Translations under genes and position numbers: made by a program
The notes under the pieces: generated by a model
The model's database searches: none
The model's input: the letters and a program-made list of their open reading frames with translations, nothing else
What the model was told of the DNA's origin: nothing
Shown here: positions 44,874-56,100 of the stretch, piece after piece
How positions within the stretch are numbered: position 1 is the stretch's first letter
Layout: the number at the start of each line of letters is the position of its first letter
DNA from: Augochlora pura
Lineage: Eukaryota; Arthropoda; Insecta; Hymenoptera; Halictidae
DNA length: 64,000 bases
Reading direction: 5' to 3'
NCBI RefSeq assembly: GCF_028453695.1
Contig: NC_135773.1
Span: forward strand, 20,398,001-20,462,000

Positions 44874-45099
44874 TTAACACTAAACGTACCAATAGGGGTC
44901 AAATGACCCCTTTTGAAAATTTACTCTTCTAACTCTTACATTTATTGTTATTTCTGTCGGTCATTTGACTTTCTGTAAATTCTTATATCATCCGATTATT
45001 CAATTTCCCACTTTCCGTTTTTCTCGTAGCTTATTTTTTACCGACAAAAATTCTATGGTAAGATTAGGTATAGAAAAATGCCGGTACGTTTAGTGTTAA
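44874..45099. mobile_element. I-family TTAA MITE
   Basis: TTAA at 44874-44877 and 45096-45099. The 13-bp inverted ends CACTAAACGTACC and GGTACGTTTAGTG are perfect. A palindrome AGGGGTCA-AA-TGACCCCT lies at 44894-44911. Single copy in this window. Confidence 0.92.
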
Positions 45100-46203
45100 T
45101 CTATACGCATAATTTCGGCCGCGTATATTGCCGTTATACCGTGTATCGATTGTAAAGAGAACGATCAAAAAGGTGGAAACGAGCATCTATTTATTAACTT
45201 TTACTCGTTGCGATCGGTCAAGATGATTTTTACTCTGCTATATTTCTACGGCATTCGCGATGCCTCGACGATGCGATCTGCGAGATTATTCCTCGAAATT
45301 CGACACCAATAAAAATTAATTCCAGTAACACGCCCAACACCCCGGCGTGCGCGCACTATCTGCCGTCTGCCGTTTATGCGAGTGTGCGGAGAGCCCCGCG
45401 CGGTGCCGCACAACCGTGTGTGGATCCGTGCAAGTGGTCGTCAAGGTTAGCCACCTACTCGCTATCGCAGGCCTCGTGCACACTCTCCGGTGCAACCGAG
45501 TCCTCTCGCTCGGAGCCTCGAAACTTTATTGTGCGCTCGACCGGAGAATCGAGGAAATGAATCTTTGGACGTTGGACCGCGCGAGACACAAAGTCCTCGG
45601 GCGTGGCGCTCCCGTGGCCAAGTTACCACCGAACTGCGAACAATCTATATGGATCCTGTGACGATCGCGGGCATCGATCGGCCGCGCACGCTCGTCAATT
45701 TCTACGAGTCATAATGCAGTCGTCGTTAAACAGGTTCACGCATAATGCGACGAATTAATTGAACGCGCGGCGGACGCGTTCGATCGAAGACTTACCCTCT
45801 GCATAAGTCGGTGAAAAAGTTGCATAGTCATTTATTTTTTAATACCGCCTGATTTCTAATGTTTGTATATCATTTGGTAAATTGTTCGTTAACGTTATGT
45901 AAATAATATCTATAAATAAACGAAGGATAATTAGAAATAGAATCTTTAGCTAGAATGCAGTTGTTTCTCCTCTTTAAAGAATCCTGAATCTTTAATTCTA
46001 TTCAAATCAAATTGTTCCACGATATCAGCTGTTGCAAAGTCGTTTGTGGAAATGATAAGTCAGTCGGAAGAATATCCTTTGACCGAAGATGTTAATGGGA
46101 ACTGTCTCGTTAATTTCGACAAAGTATAGAACGAGTAATTTGTAACACGGAGAGAGCGATCGCGAGGTGGTCCGAATCCGTGGACGACAGGATGAAAACG
46201 TAT
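45100..46203. other. Unique spacer
   Basis: 45340-45700 is CpG-rich with open plus-strand frames lacking domains; the rest is AT-rich. Confidence 0.4.
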
Positions 46204-46208
46204 CGGCG

Positions 46209-46241
46209 CACAGTGGTCCGGATTGACGCAAGGTGTGCCAT
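46209..46241 (+). repeat. Left terminal inverted repeat of the Transib-type element
   Basis: It begins with the heptamer-like CACAGTG. ACCAAAAAA follows 29 bases after the heptamer, which is the wrong spacing for a 12- or 23-base spacer. Confidence 0.85.
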
Positions 46242-47206
46242 TTGACCAAAAAATGAACTTTCGAATATCGATCTAAATTGAACATATACTACTTCTTAAA
46301 TGTCCACCTACCTCGAAAATAAAAATGTTTGCATGATTTAATACAATTTTGTAATAGAAATAATGGTTTAAAGTCGGACTTCCTAAGAATAGTGGTTTTC
46401 GTCAAAAATAATTGCCTGTCTTCTTTTCGATGTTGTGACGTAACCATTTAATATTTTGATTTCAAACTTTTTTTGCATTAAAGGGGAACCTTTTGCGATT
46501 AAAATCCATTCCTGTAATAATAAGTTTCACAAAAAATGTGCTGGAAAAATATTGTCAAATAAACTGTTACAAATTCTTCAAATTTTTTATATTCGGTAGA
46601 CAATATCTAGCAAGTCCCAACGAATCCCAGCCTGTAACAAATTGGAATATATTCAGGACAGCTTCCTCTAAACGGCTAAAAAAGAAACTATTCCACCTTC
46701 GTCCACCTTTTCAAATTATATTTGTTTAAAGTTCCTAACGTCTGACGCGTCAGCGCGCCTATCTCCAAACTCCGTGAAGAGAAAAGCTAAACATCTGCCT
46801 CATTCGAAGGAACTGTTTAGATTATAATAGAACATTGTCTCTGTTATGATTTCGATAAGACTTTTTCAGCCTTCTTTTGAATGCTGGTTGATTTGGGTGC
46901 ATCAGAATCTATTGAGCATTCACACTGAGCAAACGGCCAGAGCATTTTTTATATAGTAAATTAGTGTTTGAATTCCCTTTAAGTTCTATTTTTTATAATT
47001 TGTGTTTTTTATTTTACTCGTATTTATTATTATTTATCCTGATATAGAGTTTAAGCTATATTTAAAGTTTGTTGTGGTACGTCGATATAGGATTTCGTTT
47101 TGCTTCTATTTGGTAAGTATGCAGACTCTTAAAGATATATTACAATATATAACGATTCAGTACATGAAATGTCTTTCTTTCCTATTTAGATATTTATTTA
47201 ATATAA

Positions 47207-47716
47207 ATGGAAGGTTTCCGGACAAATAAAGATTTATTTGTTATGTTACGGAACAACAAGAGGGATATGAATGATTATTCATATCTCTATGAGAAAATAA
47301 TTAAAAAAGTCCAGAACCCTACCATAGATATTGAAATGTTAAAAGTTTGTTTGAGGAAATATGCATTCAAATTAAAAGAAAGATGGCGTTCTTCTAACTA
47401 CTTAGAAAAACGATTTTTACAAAGAAATAAGATTTGGCTAAAACAAGACGTTATATATCCAAGTTCAGTGTTACACGAATTTGCATCGACAAGTGCTGCA
47501 CCACAACCACACTTATCCACTGTACTTGTTTACAAAGATTTTAAACAAATTAGAACACGAAACACCCGAAAAAATTCTAGGATTGAAACAAATAGAGATA
47601 TACTATATCGTCTCCTTTTAACATCAGATCTGTACATGTCCACCATTCGAATAAAATCGTGTACTAAAAAGAATAAGGAATTAGATCCAGAGGCGTTAGA
47701 TTTAATAATGAAATAA
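47207..47716 (+). CDS. 169-aa protein of the Transib-type element, function unknown
   Basis: This is the only long frame in the element, from the ATG at 47207 to TAA at 47714-47716; no frame upstream joins it without stops. It is rich in Lys and Arg. Visible parts: an N-terminal helical stretch (residues about 10-70, with LRKYAFKLKERWRSSNYLEK then RFLQRNKIWLKQDV), a Ser/Ala/Pro-rich linker (about 85-100), and a second charged region (RIETNRDILYRLLLTSDLY). The first block has the layout (K-x-R-W, then F-x-x-x-N-x-x-W-L) that I associate with N-terminal regions of some insect and cnidarian RAG1-like/Transib proteins; that association is an inference I could not test. No acidic catalytic triad or zinc-binding cluster is visible. 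It would be a DNA-binding remnant or accessory protein left after the core was lost. AT-rich codons unlike the CpG-rich surroundings fit transposon origin. Confidence 0.55.
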   Translation: MEGFRTNKDLFVMLRNNKRDMNDYSYLYEKIIKKVQNPTIDIEMLKVCLRKYAFKLKERWRSSNYLEKRFLQRNKIWLKQDVIYPSSVLHEFASTSAAPQPHLSTVLVYKDFKQIRTRNTRKNSRIETNRDILYRLLLTSDLYMSTIRIKSCTKKNKELDPEALDLIMK

Positions 47717-47763
47717 TAAGAAATATAATATTAATAGTTGTAATTATAATTAGAATATTAATA

Positions 47764-47789
47764 ACAATAATAATAATAATAATAATAAC
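47764..47789. repeat. AAT microsatellite
   Basis: Seven to eight AAT units just downstream of the Transib-type coding frame, inside the element. Confidence 0.9.
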
Positions 47790-47897
47790 TAATGAAATTA
47801 ATGTATTTTTCCTTAATTAATCCATAACCTGTCATTATTTCATTGATCAATTTAAATTTCGCGTTTATACCTTTTACGAATGACAAGTTATAGGGCC

Positions 47898-47930
47898 ACG
47901 GCACACCTTGCGCCAATCCGGACCACTGTG
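47898..47930 (-). repeat. Right terminal inverted repeat of the Transib-type element
   Basis: It ends GGACCACTGTG, immediately followed by the CGGCG duplication. Confidence 0.85.
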
Positions 47931-48208
47931 CGGCGGAGCGGAGCGCAACAGTATCCTTGTCGGTTTTTGCGAACAGGTGAGTAGGACGAGAAAAGGTTAA
48001 CAGGACTCGGCGATATTCCGTTTACATTCTTCGACGGAACTGGTTTCTCCCTCGATCCGTCGTCGTCAGGGATGCTGTGTATAGTTCTCTCGCGGACTCT
48101 AGGATGATCACCGAATGCGAGAGAAAAATCATCGGCATTCCGAGTTCGGCGCCGTCTCTCAAACGGCGCCAGTCTTATCTCGCATTGTTGAACATCGACA
48201 ATTTTCCG

Positions 48209-48417
48209 TTAACACTTCACCGACCGGTCATTCGGCCGTAAACAATTAGCGCAAATTTTCGTTTCCATTTTCATTTCATTTGTTTTATTAATCGCGAGAG
48301 ATATTTAATGTTTAAAATATTATACAATAATGTTGAAGCTTTGTGTAGTGTAATTTAATATATTTATTTCAATAATAGGTAATAAATTATTAGTTACCAC
48401 TAATAATAAAGTGTTAA
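48209..48417. mobile_element. C-family TTAA MITE (C5)
   Basis: TTAA at 48209-48212 and 48414-48417. Left end CACTTCACCGACCGGTC. The right end has lost its CCGG block and reads AATAATAAAGTG. Confidence 0.85.
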
Positions 48418-48434
48418 CACGTCGAGCGTGTTAA
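48414..48434. repeat. 21-bp TTAA-bounded palindrome beside C5
   Basis: TTAACACG-TCGAG-CGTGTTAA: two H-like tips (TTAACACG) facing each other with five bases between. It may be an element reduced to its tips, or chance. Confidence 0.4.
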
Positions 48435-49114
48435 ACATATCAGCTCCAAAAATACTCGCAACATCGAAACCGAATTAATTAATGAAACGAAACCTACAAT
48501 CTTCACTCTTTTGTATTCCAAAAGTTTCAGTAATATTTAGTTTTTGTGCAAATATAAGTTTATTGAAAAAAGAAATAAATATCTGTTAAACACTAAATTT
48601 TAGGTAAAGATCGGCGATATACTAATTTATGTTTTAATAGTTACCGTCCAGCCGTAGTCGATCGATTTTATTTCCGCGCGTTGTTCTTTAAGAACGCGTC
48701 CACGGTTATTCGCAAATAAGACATCTATAAACTGTAAGAAGCTATAAACAAAGGAGGAGAGAGAGAGAGAGAGAGGCGAACGAGTTCGTTTCCAGCCGAA
48801 GTGTTAAAAGTATCGTAAAGCATCTCCGATCTGAGCATCGATCACCGCGGCGTCAGACCGAAGACATAAATTCTGCATTGTGACACGATTCCGTGTGCAG
48901 TTGAACGGAAACGTAATTCATTTTGCGATAATCGTGATTTACGGCGGAACGGGCTGCCCCGCAATCATTTTAGCTGCCAGAAGTCCTCAATTAGCAAGAG
49001 TAGAGAGGAGCAATGAAATTCTCCATTACAGTTGCCCGCTAGTAAATACGACGTCGATCCAAATATAATCTCGAAACTATGATGGCGTCGATAGGAATCG
49101 AAGGAAATTCTGGA
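48435..49114. other. Unique spacer with GA microsatellite
   Basis: 48757-48776 is a (GA)n run. No gene recognised. Confidence 0.45.
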
Positions 49115-49735
49115 CGCGGACAACTTTGCTAGGATTCGGAAGCTGGGCTATTTCCAAAATAATTAAATACAATATTTCTGAGTTAGTAATACAATGAACA
49201 CGTACTCAATAGCGCCACGAAACAATAAATAATTAAAACCTCGATTTGGAGGAATAAAATGAAAAATTGTCAAGAAATGCTTTCGACTCCTGTTTCACTT
49301 TCTGTCATAGACGCAATGTGGAGGCGAACAACTTTGCTAGGATTCAGAAGCCTGCGCTACTTCCAAAATAATTAAATACAATATTTCTGAGATAGTAATA
49401 CAATGAACACGTACTCAATGGCGCCACGAAACCAAAATAATTAAAACCTCGATTTGGAGGAATAAAATGAAAAATTGTTAAGAAATGCATTCGACTCCTG
49501 TTTCACTTTCTGTCATAGACGCAATGTGGAGGCGAACAACTTTGCTAGGATTCGAAAGCCTGCGCTATTTCCAAAATAATTAAACACAATATTTCTGAGA
49601 TAGAAATACAATGAACACGTACTCAATGGCGCCATGAGACAAAAATAATTAAAACTTCGATTTAGAGGAATAAAATGAAAAATTGTCAAGATATGCTTTC
49701 GAGACCAAGGACCACTCTCTGTCATAGACGCAACT
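49115..49735. repeat. 208-bp tandem repeat, three units
   Basis: CAACTTTGCTAGGATTC starts at 49121, 49329 and 49537, an exact 208-bp period. The units are highly similar and share AATACAATGAACACGTACTC, then AATGGCGCCA. The array ends inside GTCATAGACGCAACT at about 49735. No coding frame is maintained across units. Confidence 0.95.
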
Positions 49736-50233
49736 TTTTTTTTAAAATCATCGCAAAGGAGCGAGAAGAATGAACGTTCGCTGGACCGTCATCGGGGAAA
49801 GATAGCAAATGCCGTCCGCGTTCGATTAAGACACGGCGGGACGGAAACGTAGCGGTTGAATGCAAAGGAAGTCGAGGCGAGAGAAGGGGAGAGAGAAGCG
49901 AAGCCCAGAACAGAAGAAAGCCGCGCGCGATGGTGCAGCTGTTTCGACTGGTCCGGTTGCACAATGCAGAATTCGGGTACTAATTCTAAAGCGAGCGCAC
50001 CAATCAGGCCCAGTATTGTTCACCCATGAAAGCTCGAAATTTTTCAGGGTTAATCGTTCCTTGAAACCTAATAAGCGTCCGTCTAATGCACCGTCGGACC
50101 CTCGAACACCAACGAAATAACGGAATAGCAGAAACGACTGGACATTGTTTTTCGAGGACCGCGTGCACGTATACGAATTTTTAATCAATCCCGATTGATT
50201 TCTTCGCGCGAGAACGCTATTAGATATTCTCTC
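49736..50233. other. Unique spacer
   Basis: No gene or repeat recognised. Confidence 0.4.
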
Positions 50234-50479
50234 CTAACACGTTGAGCGTCGCGTCACCCAAATATGGGTGACATTAATTTTTGACCAATTTTGAAAATTT
50301 ATTTTTATTGTAATGTATTTGAATAAATTGAATTTGATTAGAATGTTTCGAATGCGAAAGAGTTCCAATACCACCCCTTCTTATGATAAATATTAACTTT
50401 CTAGCTTCGCTTTAATTAATTAAATTGTTTTAACTGTGTGAGAGTTTTAGTGGTCGATTGTCGGCAGTCAACGTGTTAG
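50234..50479. mobile_element. H-related MITE (H2)
   Basis: Ends CTAA-CACGTTGAGCGTCGCG and CAGTCAACGTG-TTAG. The flanking tetranucleotides are CTAA and TTAG, one change each from TTAA. The interior matches 20740-20975. Confidence 0.8.
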
Positions 50480-50487
50480 AGTAGTTC

Positions 50488-51100
50488 AACCCCTTGCGTT
50501 GCAGTAACGAGTCAGACTCGTGACGAACATTTTATACATGATCTACCGATTACAATTCATATATTATCTCCTGATTATGGTTCATATATGTGCCCATAAT
50601 TACGAAAGTGGTCCAAGTCATATATTTCTTGTTTCGGGATATTTAATGAATCGCATTTGAATAAATTAAAAAATATTTTTACATTATGCGACATTTTAAT
50701 TTATAATCTTATTAGTCTTGATTAATGGAAATTTATTATAGATACGAAATTTTGTGTGAATTTCATAGGAAAATGTTGTTTTTAAAGCTTGAATTGACTT
50801 AGACCATTTTCAAAATTAACTGACTAACATTTATCAATCATTTTTAAAAAGTAATCCATTTTTATCATAATTTCGAGTTTTTAAGATTTTTAAAATGTTC
50901 CTGAAAAATTCGAGGAATGTATGGTAGTAAACACATAAGATCTTTATGTTTTTCTTCCGTTACTGGTCTGGTGGATCTAATGATTAAATCTCGTACATGG
51001 TGCAACGATTGAATCACACGTATCTATAGCCTAATGAATCAAATTTAATAACCTAATGATTCATACAGAAATTGTCTCGTCCTATTAAGAAAAATGATAA
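50488..51100. mobile_element. F-family element interrupted by L
   Basis: The left part CAACCCCTTGCGTTGCAGTA, then ACGAGTCAGACTCGTGACG (50488-50524), is the F end. The right part near 51066 (GTCTCGTCCTATTAAGAAAA) is F interior. The truncated L copy (50590-50974) lies between. Confidence 0.55.
50590..50974. mobile_element. Truncated L element (L2)
   Basis: It starts GTGCCCATAATTACGAAAG and follows L1, including the internal TGACTTAGACCATTTTCA at about 50798. It ends at ACTGGTCTGGTGG, so the right half and right terminus are absent. A 70-bp stretch (L1 about 3230-3300) is also missing. Confidence 0.8.
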
Positions 51101-52972
51101 AAGGCAAAGAAACGACAATCGACAGAGCTGTCAGAAATGCTTTAAATTTGACAAACAATACCAAACAACTAGAAAAACTGAGTCGCTGTTATTTCCATCG
51201 GAGATGCAGCGGAGAAGTATTAAAATTCTCTCGATCCTATCACGAAAACGAAGACAGCGGTGGGCGTCGAAGATGACGGATCAGAAGAGCGGCGGCGGGT
51301 GCATGATCGGTCGCCGCTGCCGGCCAGCTCACATGCACTTGTCCCGCTATAAATAATGCCCGTTCGCGAGGCACGAGAGGAAGGATGATCAATCAGGTGT
51401 AGGCGGGCAGGGACACTCTCTGACGAGAGGTGGGAGAACGGGAGAGAGAACAGTCAAGGACAACGTACGTGACCGCCGCATTGCGACGGAAGATTCTGCT
51501 ACGGTCCTGAAATTCTTTGCTCGAGAAACAAACTAATCGTCCGGCGTCGGTCGATGAGCGAACCGTTCGTTCACCCTGCGATTCTCTCGCCGATCTCGAA
51601 TCCCTCTCGATTATACGCCTTCAAGGTTCTTCGCTCGTCGACGAAAAGTTTTGCCTGGTCTAAAGCTCGGCTTAGGCTACAATTACTAAGCAGGTACTGA
51701 ACAAATATTCTTCAAATATTAAAGACGAATTCGCGGTTCGATTATAACCCTTTGACGACTCTGAGACCCTGATCAAATTTATCGCATCCGTTTCCATTTA
51801 ATAAACTGCCGGTGGTAGCGAACGCGTCGAGTATTCTATCGCTGTTGGCTTCGTAAACAGTGCGCTCTGCACCGAGATTATTAACGATGCAACAAAGGTA
51901 CCTGCGACCGCGTCGAAACGGAGACAGCAAAGAGCTCGGCTCCTTCGTTTCTTTTTTATCTTATATCCGCCGCGACAACGCTCGCCTCCCTTTAAACCGC
52001 GAGAAAAACCTTGACCAAGTTAAGGATAACCGTATTAAGCTCCCTCCGCCCTCTCGTAAGCCAATCAACCGAAGAAAGTGCTTAACGGAAAGCAAATTAC
52101 TGTTTGTTCTTAACGTTGAGCAAGTGTGGCGACGGCGCGCTATAAAAATACGGTAGAACGCGTTCTCGCCGCGCGCTTTCGAGACCGGTGCTATTTTTTC
52201 ATTCTATTCGCGAGCTCTTCGCCACCTGCGTCATAATCGCGCGTGATTCGCGCGACACTCGATTCTCTCGGATCCATTTTCCGAGATTTTCGAAAATAGC
52301 GTGCTCGCCCTTTATACTTGTCTAAAATCTCACGTATTTCCAACGTAATCACACCTTTCACTTTCTCTACCATCTTTTATTCTACTCCTTGTGTGTGTAG
52401 TACCTCTGGCATTAATAACATCGCCCGTATGTAGAAAATACCAACGATATTTTACGTAATAAATGGATCGTTTATGACGTCATCGGAAATGTTTCTTTAC
52501 GAAGAGTTAAACACACGCTACCGCGCGCGGTACACGTCAGATTGTAATGCAGCATGGTGGCATCATTAGAATGAATAACAGCATTGCTCAACCTCGCCCT
52601 TTCCATGCGTACGTTGTAAATATAGTTGCCGGGTTCTCGCTTATTCGTCTCCGTCGTCCTGGCGCAGGATGCGTTAAAAATACACGGACAATGCGGAATA
52701 ATTTTTCTCGCGGGTCGATCGATGCTTGAAAAATATTGCAGGTAACGTTGTATTGCGTAGGGCTGCGTAACGCGTGTCCGTTGGTTAACAGCCCTTCGCT
52801 TCGCGCGAACATCGGCGAGCATCGATTCGCTTTGAAACGAAGTTTCATTTGAGAACTAATCGTTCGTCTATACGTATACATATTTGTTAGACCGCGATTT
52901 TGCATGCATATATTTCAGCGACGATTCGATGGAATTCAGTGGTTAAACGGTTTCACTAAAATCCAAACGATA
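51101..52972. other. CpG-rich unique stretch with a TATA motif
   Basis: CTATAAATA at about 51347-51355 follows a GC-rich block and precedes GAGAG-rich sequence, promoter-like but unsupported. 51745-51785 (AACCCTTTGACGACTCTGAG) is a short B fragment. No gene recognised. Confidence 0.35.
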
Positions 52973-53185
52973 TTAACCCTTTGGCGCCATTATGGTGAAA
53001 ATTATTTTTATAGATATCGTCAAGGCTTCGATTTAACAAATTGTTGAAATTGTAACTGTTATATGAGTCACAAGACTGAATTTCATATGCACAAAATAAA
53101 TTTTATTTTATAAAATAGAAACACTAGAAGCCGGACAAATTATTTCAGACGTGCAGTTGCAATGGCTTCGCGTGTAAAGGGTTAA
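52973..53185. mobile_element. B-family TTAA MITE (B8)
   Basis: TTAA at 52973-52976 and 53182-53185. Ends CCCTTTGGCGCCATTATGG and GGCTTCGCGTGTAAAGGG. A shortened, diverged left end. Confidence 0.85.
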
Positions 53186-56100
53186 ACATTGATGAGGAGT
53201 TATCGAAATTCTATAAATAAGAAATTCTAGAGTTTCGCGCGTCGATGTTATAAACGCAGAAAATGCGCGCAGCCTAATAATAAAATCATTGTTAGTTTCC
53301 ACGAAATATCTCTGTGGTAGGAATAAATTACTTACTGTGCGGAGCGGCAGCGTGGTTATCATGGTAGAATATTATGAAATATAATATAAGTGAACTGCGG
53401 GCGAAACTAACCGAGTAACTCACCTGCAACAGAGAGAAATAAATTGCAGTTAGTACCATATACGGATGTTACGAATTATAAATTGTTTTAAGCAAGTTTC
53501 CGGAGCTGTAAACGCGCAGAGGGATCTGCGATCCATCGATAACAGTCACCAGTTACGCGGTGTCGCCGAGAAATTCGCCGAAAAGGGTGTTCACCAACGG
53601 GAGATTTTTAGAGACCTCGAGAACCATAATTCACCTCGAGACTTGTAATTAGTATGATGGATTGCCGCGTGGTCGATAAAAGGTAATCACCTCGTCAACT
53701 ATTCCTCGAATAGGCTAACCGTTCCAAGGAACGATAAAACAAAAAGAACCATAACTAATTTGAATGTTCTTGCATAGACGATAGAGATTTATATGCACGT
53801 ACGGCTGTTTCTGTTATTTAATAACTTGTCATCTCCTTTAAAATCATATTCCCTGTGAAAATTCATTTTCGTCCTTCGTATCTCATATCTATCGTTTTCG
53901 TGTCGCATTAAATGTAATTTAATTATTATTAAGAATTAATTGAAACGATGGAACCGAAAACACAGTGGAAACATGAAAACAATTGAAATATTCTATTGCA
54001 ACATGTTCAGCCCAATAGACTAGTTCAGTTGCGTAAAGATATTTTATCAATCAATTGTATCGCATGAATTTCGTCGGCTGTCAAAAAGTTGCTTTTAATG
54101 CCCGGCGAGGAACCGGCGTTAAAAACTTTTTGAATTTCGTGAAATTGGAATCTTGTTTGTTCTCTGTATTTGGAAGAGATCCACGTATTCCCCGGCAAAA
54201 CCGCACTTGACCCAATTTCGCGCAGCGTCTAGTACCCAATGGTCCCGGGAAGCTTTTCCCTTCCCCGGCTGGGAAAAGCGTCGCGGCACGAATCGCGTTC
54301 GAGTTTGAAATTGCACCGGCAACCTTGACATTCCCACGAGAGATCGGTAAATGGAAGCTCGTCACGTAAAGTGAACTTCCGAGGGCCTTGTAACAGGAAA
54401 TCACGCCGAGGTGCGCCCGTATAACGCAATATACTTCGACGGTGATACACCTAACCCGTACGTCCGCCCATCGAACCGCGTGCCTGCCACCCCAATTTCC
54501 CACCTGAACGCCACTACAAATAGTATGGTAAATAGTCAGGTTTTTTTTTCGGTGGCGAATCGATCCGGCCGATAGCCGCGCGTTCGCCAACGAAGGATTA
54601 TCCATATATTACGCGGGCTTTAAATACACCGCACGGAAATAAATCAATGCGGCGTTCTTCCATTGAAACATATCTTTGATTTCGTTCTACGGAATATTTC
54701 ATGAACGCGATCGATAACGCGATTCTTCGTTGTGTTACCGGAAGGGTCGACCGTTTGAATTTTATCCTGCTGCGGAACGTGTTCACCTTTTTACACTCCA
54801 AATTAATCCCTTTTTCACGGTTCGCATTCGTCTTTTGGAAAATCAAATCGACCACTTTGCAAATCAAATTTAATTATTTGCAAATTAAATTATTTGCAAA
54901 TTAAATTTAATTATTTGCAAATTAAATTTACTTATTTAGAACTATTTCTAATAAATTTTATATTAAATTTGAAAAATTGAATAAAGCACGATAAACTTTG
55001 TTTATAATATTATAATCTCATAAGGATGGATGAAAGGTGCAAAAAGGTGAATATAATTTACAAGAGAATTAATTATGAGTGCGAGGCCTATACTCTTTCA
55101 TTTTTCTATTTTTGTTCGAGCAATAATATGATCGGAGCATCGCGCTTGGAGTCTTTTTACATAAATTCCACAATGAAACACCTACCAGACATGAAGTAAT
55201 TAATGAAAAATAATTCTCGTCATTGTAAAGCATGCGCTGCCTACGCAGTTTCGCCCACGCGTGCGCTTAACAAAAGCACAAATTTACATTGAACAAATAG
55301 TCAGCTTCCATGAAATAAATAAATGAACAAATTTCAAAGGTGAAACTTCGACGCGAGAACTATAAAATAACGAGTGCGTTATTGCAACTATTCGAACACA
55401 AATCGAAAGATCTTATGGCAGAGAATAATAAGAACATGGAATAGATATTCCATTATTTATGAATTATTAAAATTACTAAGAGAAGAAATAAATTCCAGCG
55501 TAAATATTGTGCCACGTAAACGTTGCATTTTATTTTGCCTGAAAATCGATAGACCAATAGCTTGTTAAATAAACGTAACTGCATTAAAATAGACTGCGTA
55601 TTAATAGATAAATTCGCATTGATGTCGTTAACATTGCAACGTTATCAACGTTACGATATTACTTTCACGTGAATATATGAAAAACACGTATTTCCGTATT
55701 TCGTACCGGTGGTTCGATGGGATGAGGAAAGCAGTAATCTGTATCGGCAGATTATAATTTAATACATGATCGAGGTCAACGTATAAAATGGAACAACAAT
55801 GACGATGGAAACAGGACAACGATAAAAGCGGTGGTGGCCGACTGAAAGCGAATATAGGTCAGCCAAATGAGCCGGGATTATGAAGGATGCGCTGCACGCG
55901 TCACGTGTAACAGATACCTCTAACTGACTGTATCATTTCTTTTTTCTGCTTGCCACCTTCGTTTTATTTCGAATGCAGTCAGCAGATGCTGTCGCTGCTC
56001 GTTGGCCGATCGCGACATTAAAAAAAAATATCTACATCTAAATGCGATCATCCTGTGCAATTGACACCGTTTACAGTCGTGGTTCGCGCGATTCCAGAGC

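Larger units (their letters stand above)
46209..47930 (+). mobile_element. Transib-type DNA transposon, 1722 bp
   Basis: The ends are inverted repeats of about 33 bp with two mismatches. The left end starts CACAGTGGTCCGGATTGAC; the right end read inward starts CACAGTGGTCCGGATTGGC. Both continue GCAAGGTGTGCC. The element is flanked by a perfect 5-bp duplication, CGGCG, at 46204-46208 and 47931-47935. Transib elements, relatives of RAG1, make 5-bp GC-rich duplications and have tips resembling the V(D)J heptamer; CACAGTG is that heptamer. At 1.7 kb it is about half an autonomous Transib, and no catalytic core is visible. It carries one 169-aa frame on plus. Superfamily assignment rests on tip and duplication only. 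Confidence 0.8.

Noticed and set aside
46245..46253. ACCAAAAAA as a possible V(D)J-type nonamer in the Transib-type left end
   Set aside because: It lies 29 bases from the heptamer and is not matched in the right end; neither 12- nor 23-base spacing is met.
54081..54605. 174-codon minus-strand frame
   Set aside because: No recognisable domain, and overlapping frames are open in the same region; codon and composition evidence is insufficient.
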